From Mactra quadrangularis (Eukaryota > Mollusca > Bivalvia > Venerida > Mactridae), in contig CM046295.1 of NCBI GenBank assembly GCA_025267735.1, forward strand, positions 12,535,167 to 12,599,166: a stretch of DNA of 64,000 nucleotides, given 5' to 3'. Positions 32,700 to 45,133 of the stretch are shown here, one piece after another (position 1 is the first letter of the stretch; each line of letters starts with the position of its first letter). The notes under the pieces are model-generated. The model was not told where the DNA came from. It did not search any database and saw only the letters and a program-made list of their open reading frames with translations. The translations under genes were made by a program, and so were the position numbers.

Positions 32700-33140
32700 T
32701 TTAGGTCCTGTTATTTTTCCTTGGGATGGTCGTATTGGTCGGGCCAATGAGGGACTTTAGTCAGCTATCTTCCCCTGATAAAATCTCAATCAAATTGTTA
32801 AGAAGGTCTTTTCAATCGGAATCCTCAGATTTTATCATTGAAGTCCTATGTAAGGATAACAAAATATTTCGTCTAATATCTTTCTTGTTAGGAAAGATAT
32901 TAATAGAAGTGGTCAAATTTAGATAGTTCTATACTCTAAAAATACTAAGCTTGAATTTCAAACAAATTAAATGATTTATTAAAAAGTTATATAAGATTGA
33001 TTTTGGCAAATTGATTTTGAAAAGTAAGGGTAAAATCTGAGTATTCCGACTAATTGGACCTACCAATTTGATGAGTATACAAGGAGAAATAACTGACTAA
33101 AGTCCCTAATTCAACAGCCCTTGGAAAAATAACAGGGCCT
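32700..33140. mobile_element. MITE nested inside another inverted-repeat element
   Basis: The inner element, 32750-33107 (358 bp), has ends AGGGACTTTAGTCAG and CTGACTAAAGTCCCT and matches 45134-45496. Outside it lie a second pair of inverted sequences, TCCTGTTATTTTTCC (near 32706) and GGAAAAATAACAGGGCC (near 33124). This suggests one MITE inserted into another, or one element with compound ends. It lies in a zinc-finger gene intron and is non-coding. Confidence 0.8.
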
Positions 33141-33222
33141 ATATCAAGTCAACTTTTTAAGAACATTTAGTTTAATCCAAAAAATACAGACAAAACTTTA
33201 TAATGTGTTATATTTTCTCTAG

Positions 33223-33334
33223 GGTATGGACACAAATAACGAACGTGATAACGATGTACGGCCAGCCTGTCGATTCTGTGGTAAAACATTTGCCCAAGCC
33301 AGCTATATAAAAGCCCATGAAAGATTACATACAG
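33223..33334 (+). CDS. Zinc-finger gene, coding exon 3 (finger 1)
   Basis: Acceptor TTTTCTCTAG, donor GTATGG. It encodes residues 60-96, including C2H2 finger 1 at 75-95 (CRFCGKTFAQASYIKAHERL, then H). The exon ends after HT plus one base of the glycine of the TGEKP linker, so the intron splits the linker between fingers 1 and 2. C2H2 fingers bind DNA through zinc-stabilised folds. Confidence 0.9.
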
Positions 33335-33705
33335 GTATGGTTCTTTATTTGTTGTTGGTAAATTTCATTCAACTGTCAGTGGCACATACATTTATTATTG
33401 ATTTTAATACTTGATATTTGTTCGACCCCCCATTACATGGATATATATTGTAACAATATTGATATTTGATTCATTGACTCTACAAATTTAAATATACTTT
33501 GAAATGTACTTTTCAAATTACATCACAAAAATGATTTCAACAAGTCACTGAGCACAATGATTGTATCGGGAATATTATAAAGGTAAAGGTCAGCTGAGTA
33601 TGACCCTTATTGTGAAGTAGCCAGATCCAAAATGAGTGAGTGCATAAGCAGATAATTTTAGATTCTATTTAAATAGAATTTGTATAAACCTTTACCTACT
33701 TTAAG

Positions 33706-33892
33706 CCCCCTGGCTAGCTTAGTTTGTAGCATGCAAGTATACTGATCGAAGAGATGTGGGTTTGATTTTTGGGTGGGGCATACTTATGTGGAGTTTGGTC
33801 ATGAAATTATTTCCTAAAATGGTGAGTAGGATGACTGACTGCTATGATATGACCTATACAATACTGTGGCGTGAAACCCAACGAAAAAACAT
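33706..33892 (+). mobile_element. SINE family 3, decayed
   Basis: Head CTGGCTAGCTTAGTTTG with relic B box GTGGGTTTGATTTTTGGG. The tail is ATGATATGACCTATACAATA, then GGCGTGAAACCCAACG. It ends 27 bases before the last exon's acceptor, so its insertion point is close to the branch-point region. Confidence 0.75.
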
Positions 33893-33919
33893 TATTTACC
33901 AACTTGATATTTTTTTCAG

Positions 33920-35808
33920 GTGAGAAGCCATACGTCTGCTCAGTTTGTAACAAAGCTTTTAGTGATGCTAGCAACTGGAAGAAACATGAAAGAATGCATT
34001 CTAGACAGATACAGAGTGCTTTTGAAGATGGCATGGTTCCCGTGGTAACGAGTGCCCCCACCACACCCGAGCCGATGACCCCAAACTCTCCCAACGTCAC
34101 ATCTACTCAGAGTAATAGTGCAATCTCTCATAGCAATCTTGGCAACCAGTTAACGTCGTTCGGTGTAAGTCTTTCTGCAATGGCGGCATCGGTGTCTTCA
34201 TCTCCTAGTATAATGTCAGGACTGTTCGGGGATTCAAGTTTAATGGGACCAGTTACTACAAACAACAATAGTCTACATCTAGCACCCCACCTATCAGCTG
34301 CCATGAACTCACATGGTTCTCTAAATTCAGAAGACAGTAGGGATCTGTCACCACCGTCTAAACGAAATAAGGAAGACCCGAGCCGAATGAAAAGTGAGGA
34401 TACTCTGAGCTGTAGTGTGTGCGGTAAACTGTTCTCTACCCCCGCTTCACTCTCCATGCACAAAAAAATACATTCTGGAGAGAGACCTCACGTCTGTCTG
34501 ACGTGTGGTAAGTCGTTTACTCAAATTGGCACCCTACGCGCCCACGAGCGCGTACACACAGGGGAGAAACCGTACGAGTGCAACATTTGCGGGAAAACAT
34601 TTGCACAATGTGGAAGTTTCCGAATGCATGAAAGACGACATCACCGTGACCTGATGGAAAACTTTCAGAAATGTTTCGTTTGTGGGTCAAGTTTTCATAC
34701 CCTAGAAGATTTACAGAAACATATGCTTTGTCATCCTGGAGCCTTAAACCTCAGTCTTCAGAACCTTCATCCTGGTACCCTTGGATTTCCTAGTCCCTTG
34801 CCGCTTGGTTTTGGCTTCCCACCAGAACTTGATAACAAAACTGATGGAATCAAACCAGAGGTCACAGAGATATCGGAAATGGAGAAAGCTTTTAGTTTGT
34901 TCGGTGGACAACCAAAATCGGCCCCTATTACGTCCCTTTCTGAGCATTTCCAGTTGCCACCTTTTGTGACAACCGCCCATGCATTAATTCAACGCTCCCT
35001 CTCTCAGGGAAGTGATCCAAACACTGCTGTCTCGATGCTTTTAGCTTCAAATGGTGCTGACAATTTAAATCTGCTTAGTCAGCAATTTAATCCGGCCAAT
35101 CAGGGCATTCTGTCACCGGCACGTTTGCCAGTTCTCCGCCCGGAACGTACACCGTCCACATCACAAGATATAGTCAAAACAGAAGAAGTTGAACCCGTCA
35201 GTACTACTACCAGAAGTCGTAAATATTCGTCTGATTCACATACTTCAGTATCTATAAACGATGTTACAGCTTCACAGTTAGATCGCCAGGTCAAAAATGG
35301 AACGGAAGAAGAGGATCATGAGCAGGAAAATAACGGTTCTAACAAGTACGACCAATGTCAGAAAACTCCTTCGGAAGATTCAAGTTTTGCCGAGTCGCAA
35401 TCGACGGAGGATTTTCAATCGGACGACCAGCAGCAGCATTCTGGCGTGATCAGTCGTAAAAACCTAAACAAGAGAATGATATCGTCTTCAAATCTACGCA
35501 AGCAGCGTCGACCTATGAGACGACTAAGCACAAGTGCAATTTTGGACCAATCAACCTATCAGCAACAGTACAATGGGGAAGATTGCGAGGAATTGTCCGA
35601 AGATCAGCTGATGGTCTCGTTTCTTCTGTCTAAAGGAGAAGTCTATAAATGTGAGCATTGTCATATTATATTTGAGGATTGTACTTTGTATTTGTTACAC
35701 AACGGTTTTCATTCTAGTGACACGGACCCGTTTAAATGTGTTATCTGCAAGAAATCATGTGACGGCCGTGTTGAATTTAATTGTCACCTCACCAGCCATA
35801 TAAAATGA
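33920..35808 (+). CDS. C2H2 zinc-finger transcription factor with Hunchback/Ikaros-like C-terminal pair, last exon
   Basis: Encodes residues 97-725 to the TGA at 35806. It opens GEKPYVC, completing the TGEKP linker. Fingers: 2 (103-123), 3 (261-281), 4 (289-309), 5 (317-337), 6 (348-368), 7 (674-694), 8 (703-723). Fingers 3-5 are a linked array with GERP/GEKP linkers, likely the DNA-binding core. Residues 124-260 are Ser/Thr/Pro-rich; 369-670 are low-complexity with an Arg-rich patch (KQRRPMRRLS). Fingers 7-8 show IIFxDxxLYxxHxGxH, DPFxCxxC and CxGxxEFxxH, the pattern of the C-terminal dimerisation fingers of Hunchback and Ikaros. The central fingers do not look like classical Hunchback, so I give no symbol. 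Probably a nuclear, developmental regulator. Confidence 0.93.
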
Positions 35809-36905
35809 ACTGTCATCTGAATTTGTTGAAATACCATCTGAATTTGTTGAAATACCATCTTGGTGTAATTGAAATATTGTGTAAAGTCATATGTTTTTTC
35901 TGAACCATTTCTCATTGAATATTTTTGAACATAATGTTTCTCACAACTCAAGTCATATCAGTCAACTAAAATTTTTCCATGTTCTACGATTTAGATTGGA
36001 GTCGTGCCGTTGTGAAGAATGGAATATGTTTTTGAAATGGAGTCCCTGTTTGACAATACATTTACTTGAAACTTTGCTTTATAGGAAACTGCATGTATAA
36101 ATAGGAAGCCTTTTTGTGGCCAGCTTTGCTTTAATATTTTACTTGTACATTAGAAGATTAACATTGATCTACAAATCTCATTTATTGTGTAGACTTAGAA
36201 AAAAATATTTTTGGCGGGAAATTACTTAAATGGTCATTTGGAGCAGACGACAACTGCTGTGAACATGTTTGGCTGAGATCTCTTGTATGTTCTTTCAAAG
36301 TCTTGTGAGCGATAGTTTAAATGATTGAAATTTTAATTGGACAAACTGTCTTGAATTCAGAAGTCTTGTTTGTGAAAAGTATTGGAGAAAGTTTCTGTGA
36401 CTGGTTATGAATATTGAATGGTTCACATTTTTCAAAGGAAAAATTATGGAATTATTTTGTTAAAATGTAGCAGAAATTGACAAAAATGTGAAGAAAATGT
36501 GAGAAATGAACACAAAAGAGAAAATATTTTTTCTTCAATGTTGGGAATAGAAAATGGAAAAAGAATTAAAAGAAAAGTTAACATTTGTTACAAAAAGATG
36601 ACCAAATTGTTGAAAAGATGCAATATTCATGGAAAAGATTGCAACATTTTAGTGAAGAAAGAACTTGTAAGCTGTTAGTTGAATTTTAGAAAAATCCAAG
36701 TCTCTTTGTGACATCATTTTATTATTTGATTAGTCTCTCAAAAGCAATAGATACAGGATGGATGGAAGCGACATGAAAAGATTGGACACTGATGGATCTA
36801 AGTGTTGTTAAGAATGTTTATTATACATGGTTTAATATAGACTTGTGTGAATGTCCATTCAGGTATCACACAGGATTCCTACTATACCTGGATATCAGGA
36901 ATAAA
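35809..36905 (+). other. Proximal 3'UTR of the zinc-finger gene (candidate)
   Basis: Follows the stop codon directly. A direct repeat of ACCATCTGAATTTGTTGAAA occurs at 35814-35852. The first clear AATAAA is at 36900-36905, a plausible proximal polyadenylation signal. Longer forms are possible (see 38700-55500). Confidence 0.45.
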
Positions 36906-37319
36906 TGAATTAATAGATTTGTTATAAGATCTTTCGGTCAAAATGAAGAATATCACTTGGAGGATATTTTGGAACCCTGCACATGAATGTAATGTTACTT
37001 AAAGAAGTGTCAAAGAAATTATTTGTTTCAATGTGTTTATCACACAGTAAGAATGGTTTTTAATTAGTTCAGTGCTTATAGAAGTTTGTCATGAAGACCG
37101 GGCATATTTATGTGTTGTAATACTCACAAAGTCTAATGATCAATTAATCATCGTCCTTGGATCTTCTAATTCAACTATTGAGTGTGAGAGAGTGAAGACT
37201 TCCTGAAAAGTAGAGCATAACCAGTCAACCATTTCAGCGATGCTAGACTCCGCCTATCCTGGCATTTTCTCGTCCATTTGACCCAAAGGAACCGGCCTAT
37301 TGTTACGTTGTTTTTTTAA

Positions 37320-37380
37320 ATGTTTTTTATATATACATATTTATATATTTACATGTATATATAATATATATATAAATATT
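37320..37380. repeat. AT-rich microsatellite
   Basis: Imperfect TATA/ATAT run. Confidence 0.85.
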
Positions 37381-37785
37381 TAGCTTTTCTAGAGCTGGGC
37401 AGCATGTTATCAAAAATGTTATGATAATGATATGATACAATATAGAAGGACTTACGACTAAATCAGTCGTAAGACTGTTGGTAATACAAGCCCCTTGTGA
37501 CTATTTTAAATTCAGCTAACCATTACAACATAATGTCGTAGGCAGCATTTTTGACTCTTATAGATTTTTAACTATTTTCTATATAAAAAACCAGATGTTG
37601 TCTCTTATGTGCTAATTATCTTAAACATGCTTCATTGTACTAGGGCTGTCATGTATTACCTACCCATCAATAAAAATTTATTTTATAACCTTTGAAATAT
37701 CCATTTTATAGTGATTTTTAATTGATACACAAATAATAAATGATACTCAAATGATGAATTGATACAGGTTTGAGTTATACACAGA

Positions 37786-37920
37786 ACCAATTAATTTTTA
37801 CACAAAAATGACTAATTTTTACACCATAATTTTCAATTTTACTAAAAAATGATTTATTTTTTACACTAAAAATGGTCAATTTTTACACAAAAACGATAAA
37901 TTTTACACAAAAACAAATTA
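37786..37920. repeat. AATTTTTACACAAAAATG tandem repeat
   Basis: About five degenerate units of roughly 22-28 bp (AATTTTTACAC, then an A-run, then ATG or ACG). Confidence 0.7.
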
Positions 37921-37943
37921 TTTCGATGAAACTGTCTAGCTAT

Positions 37944-38024
37944 TTCCCAAGACAAGTATTCAGCTTAGTACTGGTTAATGACAATTATGACCGGAGCTCA
38001 TGTTATTCTTCCTTGTCTTGGGAA
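37944..38024. other. Perfect 13-bp stem hairpin
   Basis: TTCCCAAGACAAG (37944-37956) and CTTGTCTTGGGAA (38012-38024) are perfect inverted repeats with a 55-nt loop. It could form an RNA hairpin if the downstream region is transcribed, or it could be a MITE relic. Confidence 0.6.
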
Positions 38025-38209
38025 TTGGTTCGAGTGACTAATTAAGTTAAGTTTATTATAAGTTAGAGCAGACTACATCTTACAATGAAACAATGAATTA
38101 TAACAATGCATATAAGTTTAAGACCATTTATTTGCATAATATAATAATCACAGGGGGAGCAATCCATTTAATTATTTGGCAGATTGATGGCCAGGGCTGA
38201 AAAACCCCA

Positions 38210-38611
38210 GGGGCCCGAGACGCACACATTGCCTAGCTGAGCGGGTCAGGAGTAAGAAGTCCTGCTAGTGCTGTGACCGCTGGTCTCCAAATATGAGTTA
38301 TGAGCCGCTGGCTTAAGATTAGACTTCTAGATCGAGCTTTGAACCTGAGCTACAGGAATAGCTCCTACCCAAATTTTGTGGCTTGACCTGCTAAAACGCT
38401 GTTTTGTGATAAGCAGAATCTTGCCATTAATGTAAAGATGGCCGTTAGGCCGATGTATAGCAAGCTGGTTCTGTGCCCTTGAAGTGATGAAAGTATCCTA
38501 GCAGGTCTGGAAGACCATTCACTTTCAATAGCCCAGAACTTCCCAAGCTAGACATAATTTGAAACCTGAAATTATAGTTAATTAGTCAAATTTCGGCACG
38601 TCTCGGACCCC
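38210..38611. mobile_element. GC-richer 402-bp segment with inverted ends
   Basis: Ends GGGGCCCGAGACG (38210-38222) and CGTCTCGGACCCC (38599-38611) are inverted with one mismatch. Inside is clearly GC-richer than the surrounding DNA and shows no open frame. Candidate non-autonomous transposon or structured RNA gene; no clean target duplication seen. Confidence 0.5.
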
Positions 38612-39929
38612 TAGAGAATTCCTTGCTCTGACTCTCTAGTCACAAGTGGCTAGAGTATTGTCTTTTGCAGATTTAATCAGCACATCAGTTGTTATCTAAG
38701 AACACTTCATATAACATTCTTTTCATCGTAGTCATTTGTCTCTCTTGTATTGACAATGTGATTGGAAACAGTTGTTCTCTTGGTTGAATTCAACTCCATT
38801 ATCTATAAGAGGCTGTTTGTGTCCACCATGTTATAAAGGGTTGATCCTTCTCTTGAATGTTTTATTACTGCTTTCTAATAGTTTTCTTCAACCATCTTGT
38901 ATTTCCAAGGTGTTTGTTACAATGAAGTGATTGTTGGAGCTCCCCCTGGTTGAACATCGTCTGAAAGTATATTCATAACTGGCAGTATCAAGGTTGTTAG
39001 GATATTCATTATATAAGTGTAATGTTTTAAATATGCCTCTCAAGTTCGTCTAGGGATGGGTTGGGTGGGTTTCAGTTAGCTTGGTGTTTGACGACTGAGA
39101 GCTAAGCACGTGGAGACCGTGCCTTTTATGAGCGAAATAAGTGGGAACCAACCACATTTCGCCCCCCCCTACCTCCGGTTCCGGCGGATATACGACATTG
39201 TTAACGAAATAAAAACAACTATCACTAACTTGATAATTGCAATAATTTATACTCATAAAAATTTAATTGATACACTTAAGCAGTTAATTAAAACACTTAA
39301 TTGACACACAAGCAGTAAATGGACGCACACAAATGATTTCCTGTTTTCATATTAGTGTAATCTTGACAGCCTTATTTTTATTCATTGTTGTTCTCTCGTA
39401 ATAGTTGAGAGATGAAAAAGCTATTTTCATTACAAAATTGTGTTGCCATATTTATACCATATATGTACAAAAAAAGTGTTTATGAAAATTTGTATTTTTT
39501 ATGATGAACAAAATGTTTAATATTTACAGTATTGCTACAAAGTAGACACTGTGGTGTTAATGGTTGAATTTTTTTGTTTTATTTTCTTCTGTGAAATTTT
39601 AATTAGGCCTAAGAAAAAATTGCTGTGTTTAGGGGAACTTGACTCTACCTAGTGAAAGGTGCCGACCCTAGAGGTTTTTTCAATGTTAACAATTTTATGT
39701 GGTTTTTTTTGTGTCCGCAACTTATAACAAATTTACAATTACAGATTAAATAGCAATTTCCCAAGTGAAAAAAAAGAACTCTGTACCTACTCACCTAACT
39801 TTTTTAAGGCTGTTCCCCTTAACACAGAATTATTTTTTTGGCCTTATTGGATGTCTAGTGAAAATTTAGACCCCAAAGAACACTTATGATAAATAGGTGT
39901 ATAAAACAGTATAAATTTATTATCTTATT

Positions 39930-40215
39930 GGCTCGACTGAGCACTAAGTGCTTACAGTGAGCTACTGTGGCTTGTGAGATTGTCCGTCTTTCCTTCAGGC
40001 TTAAGATTTTTCTGCATTTTGGGGATTGCTATATAAACTTTGTCTAGATTGGTCCTAAGGGTTAGTCAGTCTGTTGACAAACTGACGATGTCTGAGCCCC
40101 TTTTAAGTCTTCCTCCAAATCAGAGAGCTCTGAATTAAAAAATGTGGCCAATTTCCGTCAAACCTTGTTCTCACTCAGGTGAGCGAAATAGGGCAATCTT
40201 GGCCCTCTTGTCGTA
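39930..40215 (+). repeat. GAGCACTAAGTGCT / CAGGTGAGCGAAATAGGGC repeat
   Basis: Begins CTGAGCACTAAGTGCTTACA with GTGAGCTACTGTGGC and GATTGTCCGTC. It ends CTCACTCAGGTGAGCGAAAT then AGGGCAATCTTGGCCCTCTT. I recognise the end pattern as a common bivalve dispersed repeat, from memory only. A short related piece is at 53904-53940 (TAGCTCACCTGAGCATGAAA). Confidence 0.6.
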
Positions 40216-41237
40216 CACTATTGTTCTGTACATGTCCAAAGATATTTCTCTGCTCTGGACTAGTTGTAGTAAATGTTCTGTGCAAATATGATGTCTTTGA
40301 CCAAATATGGATATCATTCTGGCCAAAGCCACATTACTACTTTTTCATAATGAGCATTATTTTTTGACTTCTGACACTTTTCACAATTTTGATTATTTGT
40401 TTAACTGAGCTCCAAGAGCCTAGGGATCATGTGTGGGGTTTTAGGGGTCATTTAAGACCCTTTTTGTTTATATGATTAAGTATTATTTTAAAATGCAATT
40501 GTTAAACTTGGTGCACTACAATTACTATATAATCTTTATTTTTATTGTTAATGTATTTGTTTTGGTATAGTTGCTGCTTTTTTAGAGCTGTATAGATCTT
40601 TATTTTCATGAAAATGTTTTATGATTCATTTTTGGTTGAAAATTTTTATTATGATTCATGTTTTGTTTGTATGATACATTAAGTGTATTGTACTGTTGAT
40701 TTATAGTTGATTTACTGCATTTCATTTTTTAAATACCCCTCTTACTTAATTTTTTAATGTCCCTCTATTTTGATATTTTTTGACTTGCCTTCTGTCATGG
40801 TTATTTTTTAACATCCCTCTTCTGTCTGAAATTTTTTAGGAACCCTCTTCTGTTAAAATATTTATATCAAAATTTTATGAAAATTTATCTATATTTAGGG
40901 TACAATTCTTACTTCCAATGTCTTTAAGTTAGGGGGTTGTAGTTTTAGGTAAGGAAATTGTCACGAAATTCAAAAAATCTTTACAATTGCTTAAATTGAA
41001 ATTGATTGGGGACCATTGTGTTTTTTACTCATATTTATAAGCTATTAGTCTATTTTTAAGCAACTTATGTTTTCCAATTCATGAACATAATTGAATTAAA
41101 AATTGCTGTTAAACAATTGAAGGTCATCAGATCTATAACTCTAGGACAATTTTGACCATGGATTATTTGGGGTCAAAAACTAGGTCATTCTCTTCAAGCT
41201 TGATTTGTACTTGGGTTGACGATGTTGACCCATTTAG

Positions 41238-41587
41238 CAGGGCTTGAATTTAACCAAAAATGGACTTGCAAATTTTTGGGAGATGATTTTATTTCAAATC
41301 CCAAAAAGAAAATGTCACTTGCATTGTTGCTGAAAATTTTAATAGCATACATAGCTACTATTCATGTAAGAAAATTGAAAAAGAATATCAAACATGTTTT
41401 TACTGTGAATCTTTAATTAATACTATATCCATAGTATTCAATGCTTATTTGAGCCTCATTTGTTTAGACAGAAATATGTTTGTTTCGATTTCAGCTCGCA
41501 AAGAGTTGCAATTAAAATTAAAAGTTACTCGCAATTTTCAGAATCCACTCGCATTTTGCAAGTATGCAAGCTTAAATTCGAGCCCTG
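41238..41587. mobile_element. MITE with CAGGGCTYGAATTTAA ends, 350 bp
   Basis: CAGGGCTTGAATTTAA (41238) and TTAAATTCGAGCCCTG (ending 41587) are inverted with one mismatch. A 5-bp duplication TTTAG flanks them (41233-41237, 41588-41592). No coding sequence. Confidence 0.88.
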
Positions 41588-43789
41588 TTTAGGTTCTCTT
41601 GTTTTTTAATCTTTTAGTATTAGAGTTATATGATTTTGTCTAAATTGTCTCTAAGGGACGATGATGTTAAAGTTGTATAAAAAATGTTGCTGTCTATTTT
41701 GTTGTTGTTTCTTTTTAAAACTTGTGGTTCTATTGAAATTTAATTTTATGAATTTGTCTGAATACTAAGTTTATGCTGGTTTTATTTGTTTGGTTCTTAC
41801 ATTTGATGGTGCTTTAATGGTAGAGTTTTGATGCCAGTTTAATGCTGTTTTTTTGTTGCTAATTTTCATGGTGTTTTTACTTCAGTTTGTAAATAATTTA
41901 ACTATTTACATGTTGCTTTTTATGAATGATTAGTGTACCACTGTCAGTTTCACACTACTGTCCCCTGACAGGTTGCATAGAAACTAACCAATTGTTGCTC
42001 TAATAACGCAGTGACTAGGGGAGCACTTGATGGCTATGAAACCGGTCAGGACATCGACCAAAGTATGTCCAACATGGACCCTACTACTTAGTCACTTTAA
42101 CCAACTGTTCTAGTTAGTAAAATTATTAATAAACATATTCAATTAAGTTACATTATAGGTAACATATATCTAATCTCTGTGAAAGCTAGAATACAACTGT
42201 GATTCTTTGTTACCTGACCATACCTTGATCATATGTTGATCAGGCACGTCCTCATTGGCCCATACTGTAGCCAGCTTTTATTGATGTAATCATACCATAT
42301 ATGTAATCATACTTAAACAAAGGAATTTTCCTGAAGTTCAGGTTTATTGGTAGAAAGGGTTCTTTTCCTATGAAAAAAATCTGCTGAAATTATAAAATAA
42401 GGGATTTCAGGATTTTGGATAAATGAACTTTTACCCATGCAAACAGTTCGAACAGAAATTGTTCATGGAAAGTAACATGTATAATTGTTGATTTCTCACA
42501 AACTGACTGAGGAAAGTAATTCCCCTATAATTGTTAATATTTATTTATAAGATATAGGTCACTGGTGTTCGGGCAATGCTTTCGCTGATAATTTTTTTGC
42601 GTCCATTATTTTTTTGTTAAATATATTTGTTGTGCTTTGTTTGCTTTCCTGTGATGACCTCTAGAGGTCAGTAATTTGTTGCAATAATATTTTTAATGTT
42701 ATATATTTTGATGATGCCATAAATGTTCTACAAAATACTTAAACCTTTGTTTACAATGTATGTTCATTGTTACGTCATATTTAACGCCTCACACAGGGTA
42801 TCTCAATTATCAGCACTTATGTTTCATTTCTGTATTGAATTTGTGTTCTTGTATTAAAGAACCTCTATGTATTGCCGCAGCCATTTTGTCCTACTAACAG
42901 TTGCATGATTCTGTCCCATTTTAAATTGTGTAAACTATGTTGATCATTAAACCAGGATACTGGATCCATGCAGATGTTGTTTATCAAAGCTCTTAAAGCA
43001 CTGTCGGGCATGAGCATTTGATAGAGTATGTAAACCTAGAATTATACAAAAAAATAAAAGGGATCCTCGGAAAATTTCCCTTACATTCACTGATTATAAG
43101 AAAACTCTGAAAGATCAAATTTGAATTGCTTAAACTGCATCATCTGCTTAAAGCGGATTTTTTTTATTGCATTATTAACTATCCCTTTAATTGCATACTT
43201 AAAGCATTATGTAATTGTCCACAAGGATTATGACTAGGATTCACTACATTCTGCTTCTAAATATACCGGTAGGAAAACCCCATTTTAAAAAAGTAACATA
43301 AGTAAAATCTAAGCTTTCATTCATTTAGAAAAATGGCTGCTATAATACATAGGGTTATTTTTAATGAACCCAAAATACATTTTTTTTATTCTACTTTCTT
43401 TTTTCCTAAGACAGTGGAGACTGTATTGAGTATTATTAATACTGTTGAGTTCTACCATGGTAATTGCATAATCATGCAATCTTTGATGATTTATAAAACA
43501 CAAACACTTAATTTGAGAAGATGGACCACTTTGCTATTTAGACCATCAATTTTGATGGTAGAACTTCACTGTGTATCTTACTATTTTTTGTTCATTTATG
43601 ATAAATGGTGCTTCCTGTTACATTATATTTCCTTTAAAAGCATTATTAAGGACTTATTAAGGGTCCATTCTAAGGGACTAAGATTAAGGGTCCAGTGTTA
43701 TTGACACTTTTAAGTTTATCGTTATATTGTTAATCTTTTCTTGGGGTCCAATGTTGTCTCTTTAAAATATGATTGCTGTGTTTTTCTAC

Positions 43790-44035
43790 AATGCATTTCT
43801 TCCTTTGGTTGCTATATATCATTGGATGCATTTATTCATTTGGTTGCCATGTGCACTAAATTTGTTCATCTAACTGCCATGTATCTTTGGTTCATTTTGG
43901 TTGCAATGTGCTCTTGTTTTTATGTGGTTGCCATGTGTTTCTGGGTTACATTTATTCATGTGGTTGCCATGTGTCCTTGGTTACATTTATTCATGTGGTT
44001 GCCATGTATGCACTTGGTGCAATGCTTCTGTTTCT
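43790..44035 (+). repeat. 35-bp minisatellite
   Basis: Degenerate units built on TTACATTTATTCATGTGGTT then GCCATGTGTCCTTGG; the last two are nearly identical, earlier ones diverged. The overlapping open frames in this segment come from the repeat. Confidence 0.85.
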
Positions 44036-45133
44036 TCAAGTGCTAAACAAGTCAACTTATTTGTTCTTGTAAACATATTAAGATTATCTGAAAAAGGTTT
44101 GCAACCTTAATTGATCTTTTGATAAATAACTATTGAAGATCATGTGTTTAATTTTTATTCTGGATACATATGACCCCTTTAAACATGGGGCATCAAATTT
44201 TATCATTCATTATTTCAGTTTAACTTTTTTTCTCAGCTGGTCTGATATAATGTCTTCACTCTTGTTCATTGTTGATATATTTCTGTCTTTTATAAATGTT
44301 TTGCTATCTTTTGACTCTCTATATTTTGTGGCTTAGTTTTTGTATAGTTTTGTTTGGTTCACTACAGATTTATCTCCCTTTTTACTATCAATACAAATTT
44401 ATCTCCCTTTTTGCTACTGGTATCAGTAATTGACCCTTTTTTTAACCTGTCCTTTTCTAATGCATGGAGTAATACTTCCCACAGTGGCTATATTATATTA
44501 CTATGATGTCACAGTTGCTATGGTTTTAAGAAGAAAAAGGTTATGTATCCACCTGCAATATATTGCAGTATGGATTTCATTTCATTTTTACACTTAGCAT
44601 TTACCCACACTAAATGGCTTTGCTATAGAACAATATGAATACTTTATCATGTATTATCCACTCGCTAAATGGCGTTAATTTAGTTTTTTTTATCGTTTTT
44701 TTTTTTTTAATTGCATTGTTCCTTCTTGACCCCTAGCCTGTTTCTATGTCCTGGGTCCCTAATATTCAAAACAAAACAATAAACCATTATTATGAATGGT
44801 ATAAAATACATAGTATTAATTATAAATATATAAATGTAATGTCTATATATCAAATATATTTGTATATAGATAATATATATGTTGTTATTTTGTATTATAT
44901 GAAAAAAAAATTGTGTTTTTTTCTCTTGAAATATTTTATTCGTGTACATTATCATGTCAAGTTACTGCAAAAAGGGGGCAGTATAAAATCCCCTATTTGT
45001 TATATATATATATATACTTACATAAACATAAGCTTTAAGTGTTGATAGTTGATTTTATTGTCCATCTTTGTACCATGTTGTCGTCTGCTTTATATGTATA
45101 CATGTATTTTGCATTGTAAATGTTATTTTAATG

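Noticed and set aside
33807..35294. Minus-strand frames opposite the zinc-finger exon
   Set aside because: Antisense shadows of a well-supported coding exon.
43741..44110. Cys/Trp-rich overlapping frames resembling small membrane proteins
   Set aside because: They arise from a degenerate 35-bp minisatellite read in three frames.
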